Program-made: the position numbers and the translations under genes
Notes under the pieces: generated by a model
Database searches by the model: none
Told to the model about the DNA's origin: nothing
What the model saw: the letters and a program-made list of their open reading frames with translations, nothing else
Shown: piece after piece, positions 7,227-11,000 of the stretch
Numbering within the stretch: the stretch's first letter is position 1
Layout of the letters: the number at the start of each line of letters is the position of its first letter
Source of the DNA: JAKLHL01 sp964411885
GTDB taxonomy: Bacteria > Bdellovibrionota > JAFGOL01
Reading direction: 5' to 3'
Length of the DNA: 11,000 bases
Assembly: GCA_964411885.1 (NCBI GenBank)
Contig: CAYPMK010000044.1
Coordinates: 1 to 11,000, forward strand

Positions 7227-8309
7227 ATGAAAAACTTTAAAAAAGCAGCTTTAATGGTAGAAGGGGCAAAAGACATTTTTCAATCCAAAACAGCCTCTGC
7301 TCTTTTAAGATATAGGCTCTCAGACTGTGCTTTCCTTATAGACAACACTCACTCAACAAATAAACCTAATATTTATTCTGGTTCTGGCCTAAAAGTAGTT
7401 AACAGTATCACTGATGTAAAGAATGAAACAGACGCACTAGTGCTTTGCATGGTACTCCCAGAAGGAACACTACCTAGTCGCTGGATAGAAGAAATAGTTT
7501 CTGCAATAAAGAACAACATTGACATAATAAATCCACTACACATAAATTTTGGTACCATACCGCAAATAAGTTCTCAATTAGGTGGTGTAGACGCTAATTC
7601 CACAGAATATAAGACCATGTTCAAGAACAGCAAGGCTGTAATATATAACATAAGAGTAGTACCTAGCGATCTTGAACTATTCTCTTTAAAAGTATTGCAA
7701 ACAAAAGCAAAAAGAGTGCTTACCGTTGGTTCAGATTGTAATATAGGGAAAATGTTAACCACTTTGGAGCTAAACAGGCTCGCTCAAGATAAAGGTTTTA
7801 ACAGCAGTTTTATAGCCACGGGACAAATAGGCATACTAATAAAAGGGAGTGGTATTGCCGTAGACAGAGTAATCTGTGATTTTTTGCCCGGTGCTATAGA
7901 AAGATTAATACTTGAAGAGCAGAACAAAGATGTCCTTTTTGTAGAAGGACAAGGTTCCATCTTCCAACCAATATATTCTGGAGTAACACTCGGGCTCATA
8001 CATGGCACAGCACCAGATGCGATGGTATTCTGTCATGTCCCTTCAAGAAAAAAACTCCGTTACACAGACATAAACATCCCAGATTATAAATTCATGATAC
8101 GTATGCACGAAGAAATATCGTCTATAGTTAATAAGACAAAGGTCGTCGGAATATCACTAAACTGTTTTGATCTTAGCAAAGAACAAGCTTTAGACGAAAT
8201 AAAACGTGCAGAAGATATAACTGGGCTTCCTGCTACAGATCCAGTTAAATTTGGTTCAGAAAAACTCATAGATTCTGTAACAAAATATCTTTTTACATCA
8301 AGAAGCTAA
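7227..8309 (+). CDS. DUF1611-family protein (DgcN-like, Rossmann plus P-loop)
   Basis: The 360-residue product matches the DUF1611 family in two halves. An N-terminal Rossmann-like part (1-150) begins KKAALMVEGAKD. A C-terminal P-loop part has GSDCNIGKMLT at 168-178 and the conserved stretch FVEGQGSIFQPIYSGVTLG (238-256) followed by HGTAPDAMVFCH (259-270). Databases often name the family NAD-dependent epimerase/dehydratase, which is misleading. One member, DgcN, has been described as a D-glutamate N-acetyltransferase, as I recall. Family genes often sit beside a dipeptide (L-Ala-D/L-Glu) epimerase, but none is present here, so the substrate is open. The ATG at 7227 is chosen because homology starts there. 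A TTG at 7206 would add seven unrelated residues. No clear Shine-Dalgarno is seen. A TATAAT at 7181-7186 could be its -10 box but lacks a -35. Its last 17 bases overlap the convergent outer-membrane gene. Confidence 0.85.
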   Translation: MKNFKKAALMVEGAKDIFQSKTASALLRYRLSDCAFLIDNTHSTNKPNIYSGSGLKVVNSITDVKNETDALVLCMVLPEGTLPSRWIEEIVSAIKNNIDIINPLHINFGTIPQISSQLGGVDANSTEYKTMFKNSKAVIYNIRVVPSDLELFSLKVLQTKAKRVLTVGSDCNIGKMLTTLELNRLAQDKGFNSSFIATGQIGILIKGSGIAVDRVICDFLPGAIERLILEEQNKDVLFVEGQGSIFQPIYSGVTLGLIHGTAPDAMVFCHVPSRKKLRYTDINIPDYKFMIRMHEEISSIVNKTKVVGISLNCFDLSKEQALDEIKRAEDITGLPATDPVKFGSEKLIDSVTKYLFTSRS

Positions 8310-9417
8310 ACTGGAAGAGATATCTTCTATTAGACTGCATCCTGCCTAGACTTTTATCATATATCGCTGTATTCTCTGCATAAGTTGCAAAACTTGCCTC
8401 GAGCCACCAGTAAGTAACACTTAGTCCTGCGGCCCAGTAGCCTTGGTTCAAACCACCTCTAATAGCAAGATACATAGGGAACTTAAGTTCCATACCCCAA
8501 TGTATCCAATCTAGCACGCTGGTTTCATTCTTTGTGAGGGATTTAACTATATCAAGATTAGTCCTTAACTTAAAATTAGAAAATATATTTGGAACCAAAA
8601 AGCCAGCTCCAGCAACAATCCTTGCTGGCATGATAGGTGGTCTATCACCGGTGGTACTCCCCAAAAATTTTGTTTGTATCCCATACGGCGTAGCAAGATC
8701 TAACGCAGACAAAGCAACGCTTAACTCATACTGTTTAAAATACCATGAATATTGAGAACCAACGTCAAAAGAAAAAGCAAGTCCTTCGTCTGTATAAGGG
8801 CCACTTGGCTTAACACCAATAGTAGCAAGATCGTTATAAGATAAATATCCTGTTCTAGCGGTCCTGTATAATATCTTTGCTGTAGCACCAATCCTTAGCC
8901 TCTCGTCTTCAAGAAATCCCCTTGATGCTGACATCTGCAGATCAATATCACCCACCGCAAAAGTATGAACATTAGGTACTGTTGCACCGTCATAAGCCAT
9001 ATCCATTGCACCAGAACTTACCAACGCCACAGCAAAGTTCTTTTGCATATACATTGCCAAAAAGGCAAGCTTTGCCCTTGTGTTCTGATCTCTTAATTTT
9101 TCTATATCAGCCTCGTCATGCGCTATCCAATGGTTAGTATAACCAAAAAGGGCAGTCATGTTATCGCCAACATGTGTAGAACCTTCTATTTGGAATTCCA
9201 CATTAAAAGCAGGTTCTTCTATCTTAACCAATCCAGCAGGGTTAACGAACACAGAGTTATAGTCGCTAACATCTGAGCTCATTGCACCACCACGACCCAA
9301 AAAACTGGCAGAGGTATAAGCTTCTCTTTGTTCACCCCACAGCGCCCAAGCATCAGCACTAACAAATAGGCCAAACACAAACGCAAGCAGACATATGTTT
9401 TTAACAAAATACTTCAT
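8293..9417 (-). CDS. outer-membrane beta-barrel-like protein (UPF0164/PorV-like)
   Basis: The product is 374 residues. The signal peptide is Met-Lys, a hydrophobic core to about residue 20 and SADAWA near 21-26. It is followed by a segment typical of FadL/PorV/UPF0164-type barrels: a Gly-Arg-Gly-Gly-Ala turn (in FLGRGGAMSSDVSDYNSV) and FVNPAGL near residue 60. The rest alternates polar and aromatic residues, as expected of transmembrane beta strands, and ends in a hydrophobic/aromatic strand (YLFQFSFLM). Likely location is the outer membrane. Whether it transports a substrate or supports secretion is unknown. I prefer the ATG at 9417 to a TTG one codon upstream. There is no clear Shine-Dalgarno, and a TATAAT at 9434-9429 lies so close that the mRNA leader would be only a few bases. 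It follows tyrS on the same strand, but the repeat element lies between, so it is probably transcribed separately. Confidence 0.75.
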   Translation of the reverse strand: MKYFVKNICLLAFVFGLFVSADAWALWGEQREAYTSASFLGRGGAMSSDVSDYNSVFVNPAGLVKIEEPAFNVEFQIEGSTHVGDNMTALFGYTNHWIAHDEADIEKLRDQNTRAKLAFLAMYMQKNFAVALVSSGAMDMAYDGATVPNVHTFAVGDIDLQMSASRGFLEDERLRIGATAKILYRTARTGYLSYNDLATIGVKPSGPYTDEGLAFSFDVGSQYSWYFKQYELSVALSALDLATPYGIQTKFLGSTTGDRPPIMPARIVAGAGFLVPNIFSNFKLRTNLDIVKSLTKNETSVLDWIHWGMELKFPMYLAIRGGLNQGYWAAGLSVTYWWLEASFATYAENTAIYDKSLGRMQSNRRYLFQFSFLM

Positions 9418-9428
9418 CAATGTTTTGA

Positions 9429-9434
9429 ATTATA
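9429..9434 (-). promoter_or_regulatory. possible -10 box for the outer-membrane gene
   Basis: The minus strand reads TGATATAAT, a full TATAAT with a TG one base further upstream than the extended -10 position. The 17-bp-spaced -35 position (TTAAAC) matches the consensus poorly. If used, transcription would start within a few bases of the ATG at 9417, giving a nearly leaderless mRNA. This would fit the lack of a Shine-Dalgarno sequence. Confidence 0.35.
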
Positions 9435-9455
9435 TCAGAATAAATTTTTATGTTT

Positions 9456-9609
9456 AATAAATATTTAAGTTCTTCACTTTAGTCTACGGTTTTGACCACA
9501 CTAAAGCCTCGCCTCACTAAAAATGCAAATCTGCATTTTTTTAACGCTCGCCTTGGCTAGTGTGGTGCCCAAAACCTTCGACAGTTCGTTCAGAACTTAA
9601 ATATTTATT
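9456..9609. repeat. nested inverted-repeat element (MITE- or REP-like)
   Basis: This 154-bp element has perfect 18-bp outer arms (AATAAATATTTAAGTTCT at 9456-9473 and its complement at 9592-9609). A middle inverted pair is GGTTTTG plus ACCACACTA (9488-9503) against TAGTGTGGT and CAAAACC (9558-9576, with a 3-nt bulge). At the centre is a perfect 9-bp hairpin (9519-9540). A direct repeat CTCGCCT also occurs at 9508-9514 and 9547-9553. The whole could fold into one long imperfect hairpin. No open frame or obvious target-site duplication is seen. The right arm includes the last codon and stop of tyrS. It looks like a non-autonomous mobile or palindromic repeat and may also act as a transcription barrier. 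Copies elsewhere cannot be judged from one window. Confidence 0.75.
9519..9540. terminator. possible bidirectional terminator hairpin
   Basis: AAAAATGCA, a loop AATC and TGCATTTTT form a perfect 9-bp stem, flanked by T runs when read on either strand. It lies about 65 nt beyond the tyrS stop and could end tyrS transcription. The stem has only two G-C pairs, so it is weak unless stabilised by the surrounding arms. Confidence 0.4.
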
Positions 9610-10828
9610 TATCCAAGATTATTTTTATATATTTCTTTTTGCCGGCCCTAAGTAATAGAACCCCCTTATCGAAATCCTTATCTGTCACTACGTGTTCGAA
9701 CTTGTCTATTTTAGTGTCTTTTACGTAAGCCCCTCCACCTTGGATTAGACGACGAGCTTCTGACTTTGAGGCACAAAGACCACTTTCAGCAAAAAGATCC
9801 ACTACGTTTACACCCTCACTAAGTTTGGACTTTTCCATACTATATTCAGGAATACCTTCAAGAGAACCAATATCTCCACTAAAAAGGGCCTTACTTGCAG
9901 ACACGGCCTTGTTGGCTTCTTCTTCTCCATGAAGTATTTTTGTGGCTTCAAAAGCAAGACGTTTTTTTGCTTCTCTAACGTCACCAGCACAAATATCAGC
10001 AATATCTTTTGGATCAAGATAGGTGTAACAATTTAAGAACCTTTTAGTATCTCTATCATCTATATTTATCCAATATTGATAATACTCGTAAGGAGACGTT
10101 TTTTGTCCATCAAGCCAAATAGCACCCTTGGCTGTTTTACCCATTTTTTCGCCAGTAGCGGTCATCATAAGTTCAAAGGTAAAACAATTTACGTCACTGT
10201 TATTCACTCTGCGTGCAAGGTCCATTCCCATTATCATATTGCCCCATTGATCAGCACCACCAATTTGAAGCACACAATTTTCCTTTTTATTCAAATAAAC
10301 AAAGTCATATGACTGTAAAAGCATGTAGCTAAATTCTAAATACGTAAGACCACCCTCTTCTAGTCTGTTCTTTACACAATCCTGCGTAAGCATTCTGTTT
10401 ATACTAAAGTGCTTACCAACGTCGCGTAAGAACTCTATAAGGTTAAGTGGTTTTAGCCAATCAGCGTTATTAACAAAAATTGGTTCTGGGCTTTTAGGTA
10501 TAATGTGTCTTATTTGTTTTTCTATGGCTTTAAGATTTTTAGCGACCATCTCTTCTGTTATCATGTTACGCATTTCTGTTTTACCACTTGGGTCACCAAC
10601 AAGACCTGTACCACCACCAAGCACTATTATTGGTCTAAGACCAAAGCTTGCAAGACGAGAAACAGTCATTAGAGCGAACATACTACCAAGGTGCAGACTG
10701 TCTGCAGTAGGGTCAAAACCAATATAAAAACTCTTCCCATTTGGTTTTTCCAAAAGCTCTGTAACAGCCTTCTGGTCACTGGTTTGATATACGAAGCCAC
10801 GATCTTTTAGTTCATCAAAACGGCTCAT
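9605..10828 (-). CDS. tyrS: tyrosyl-tRNA synthetase
   Basis: This class I aminoacyl-tRNA synthetase charges tRNA-Tyr in the cytoplasm. The 407 residues contain the HIGH-type motif HLGS at 46-49 (after GFDPTADSL), the tyrosine-site region with QIGGADQWGN at 188-197 and the KMSKS-type loop KMGKT at 228-232. A C-terminal S4 RNA-binding domain spans about 341-402, with the SKSEARRLIQGGG stretch. HLGS with KMGKT is characteristic of the TyrS branch with an intact S4 tail. The start ATG has GGAGAG 6 nt upstream. A plausible promoter lies further upstream between tyrS and the divergent tRNA-Leu gene. I see no T-box leader. The final Lys codon and TAA stop are inside the right arm of the 154-bp inverted-repeat element, so the end of the gene may have been reshaped by that element. 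Confidence 0.98.
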   Translation of the reverse strand: MSRFDELKDRGFVYQTSDQKAVTELLEKPNGKSFYIGFDPTADSLHLGSMFALMTVSRLASFGLRPIIVLGGGTGLVGDPSGKTEMRNMITEEMVAKNLKAIEKQIRHIIPKSPEPIFVNNADWLKPLNLIEFLRDVGKHFSINRMLTQDCVKNRLEEGGLTYLEFSYMLLQSYDFVYLNKKENCVLQIGGADQWGNMIMGMDLARRVNNSDVNCFTFELMMTATGEKMGKTAKGAIWLDGQKTSPYEYYQYWINIDDRDTKRFLNCYTYLDPKDIADICAGDVREAKKRLAFEATKILHGEEEANKAVSASKALFSGDIGSLEGIPEYSMEKSKLSEGVNVVDLFAESGLCASKSEARRLIQGGGAYVKDTKIDKFEHVVTDKDFDKGVLLLRAGKKKYIKIILDK

Positions 10829-10864
10829 AAAATTCTCTCCATAAAATTATGTTTAGTGGTATAT

Positions 10865-10892
10865 AGTATAACCGTTAAAAGCATAGTAGCAA
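10865..10892 (-). promoter_or_regulatory. candidate sigma-70-type promoter of tyrS
   Basis: On the minus strand TTGCTA (10892-10887, 4 of 6 to consensus) and TATACT (10870-10865, 5 of 6) are 16 bp apart, placed about 37 nt upstream of the tyrS ATG. This is the best hexamer pair I see in the 89-nt stretch between tyrS and the divergent tRNA gene. I could not place a tRNA promoter with similar support. Confidence 0.45.
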
Positions 10893-10917
10893 CTACGATT
10901 TAAGTACTTTATTTTAA

Positions 10918-11000
10918 GCCCGGATGGTGGAATTGGCAGACACGCTAGGTTCAGGGTCTAGTGAGAAATCGTGGGGGTTCGAGTCCCCCTCCGGGCACCA
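10918..11000 (+). tRNA. tRNA-Leu, anticodon CAG
   Basis: This is a complete 83-nt tRNA gene. The acceptor stem GCCCGGA pairs fully with TCCGGGC, and the 3' CCA is encoded. The D arm contains the leucine-type stretch GGAATTGGCAGAC. The anticodon arm CTAGG-TTCAGGG-TCTAG gives anticodon CAG (reads CUG). The T arm is GGGGG-TTCGAGT-CCCCC. The class II variable arm is short (a stem of two pairs plus a possible T-G pair, with a GAAA loop). It ends exactly at the last base of the window. Confidence 0.97.

Noticed and set aside
9456..9609. CRISPR array or riboswitch in the tyrS/outer-membrane intergenic region
   Set aside because: There are no regularly spaced direct repeats, and the structure is a single nested palindrome. 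It is downstream, not upstream, of tyrS, so it is not a T-box leader.
1..11000. Non-standard genetic code or a dedicated defence or mobile gene system
   Set aside because: Conserved proteins use TGG for Trp and end at TGA or TAA as usual. No transposase, integrase, nuclease, toxin-antitoxin or phage gene is recognisable.

Overview
The window is AT-rich bacterial DNA of about 11 kb with densely packed genes. It holds a Gram-negative housekeeping cluster flanked by small accessory genes. A signal-peptide-bearing beta-barrel-like protein points to an outer membrane. The order ftsH-folP-cdaA-ybbR(cdaR)-glmM is common in deltaproteobacteria in the broad sense. The N-terminal half of FtsH reads, from memory, much like that of Bdellovibrio-type bacteria, so a low-GC relative of Bdellovibrionota or another deltaproteobacterial lineage is my best guess. 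That placement is inference, not proof. Two runs of exactly 100 N (2406-2505 and 5918-6017) show that this is a scaffolded draft assembly.

Layout. Positions 45-1055 (+) encode an exported ankyrin-repeat-like protein whose 3' end overlaps, tail to tail, the end of the minus-strand cluster. That cluster runs right to left from 6823 to 1030: ftsH (membrane AAA+ protease), folP (dihydropteroate synthase with a long N-terminal extension), cdaA (diadenylate cyclase), cdaR/ybbR (its membrane-anchored regulator) and glmM (phosphoglucosamine mutase). Adjacent genes overlap or lie 2 nt apart, which indicates one translationally coupled operon. CdaA, CdaR and GlmM are a known physical and functional unit linking c-di-AMP synthesis to cell-wall precursor supply. 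Divergently from ftsH lie a very small secreted protein (6965-7177) and a DUF1611-family protein (7227-8309).

The right part carries a minus-strand outer-membrane barrel-like gene (8293-9417), whose tail overlaps that of the DUF1611 gene by 17 nt. Next is a 154-bp nested inverted-repeat element (9456-9609) whose outer arm contains the last codon and stop of tyrS. Then come tyrS itself (9605-10828, minus), a short divergent intergenic stretch with a plausible tyrS promoter, and a complete tRNA-Leu(CAG) gene with encoded CCA ending at the last base of the window.

I found no CRISPR array, transposase, phage gene or clear defence system. The most unusual non-coding signal is the inverted-repeat element. 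The least characterised genes are the small secreted protein, the ankyrin-like protein and the lone DUF1611 gene.
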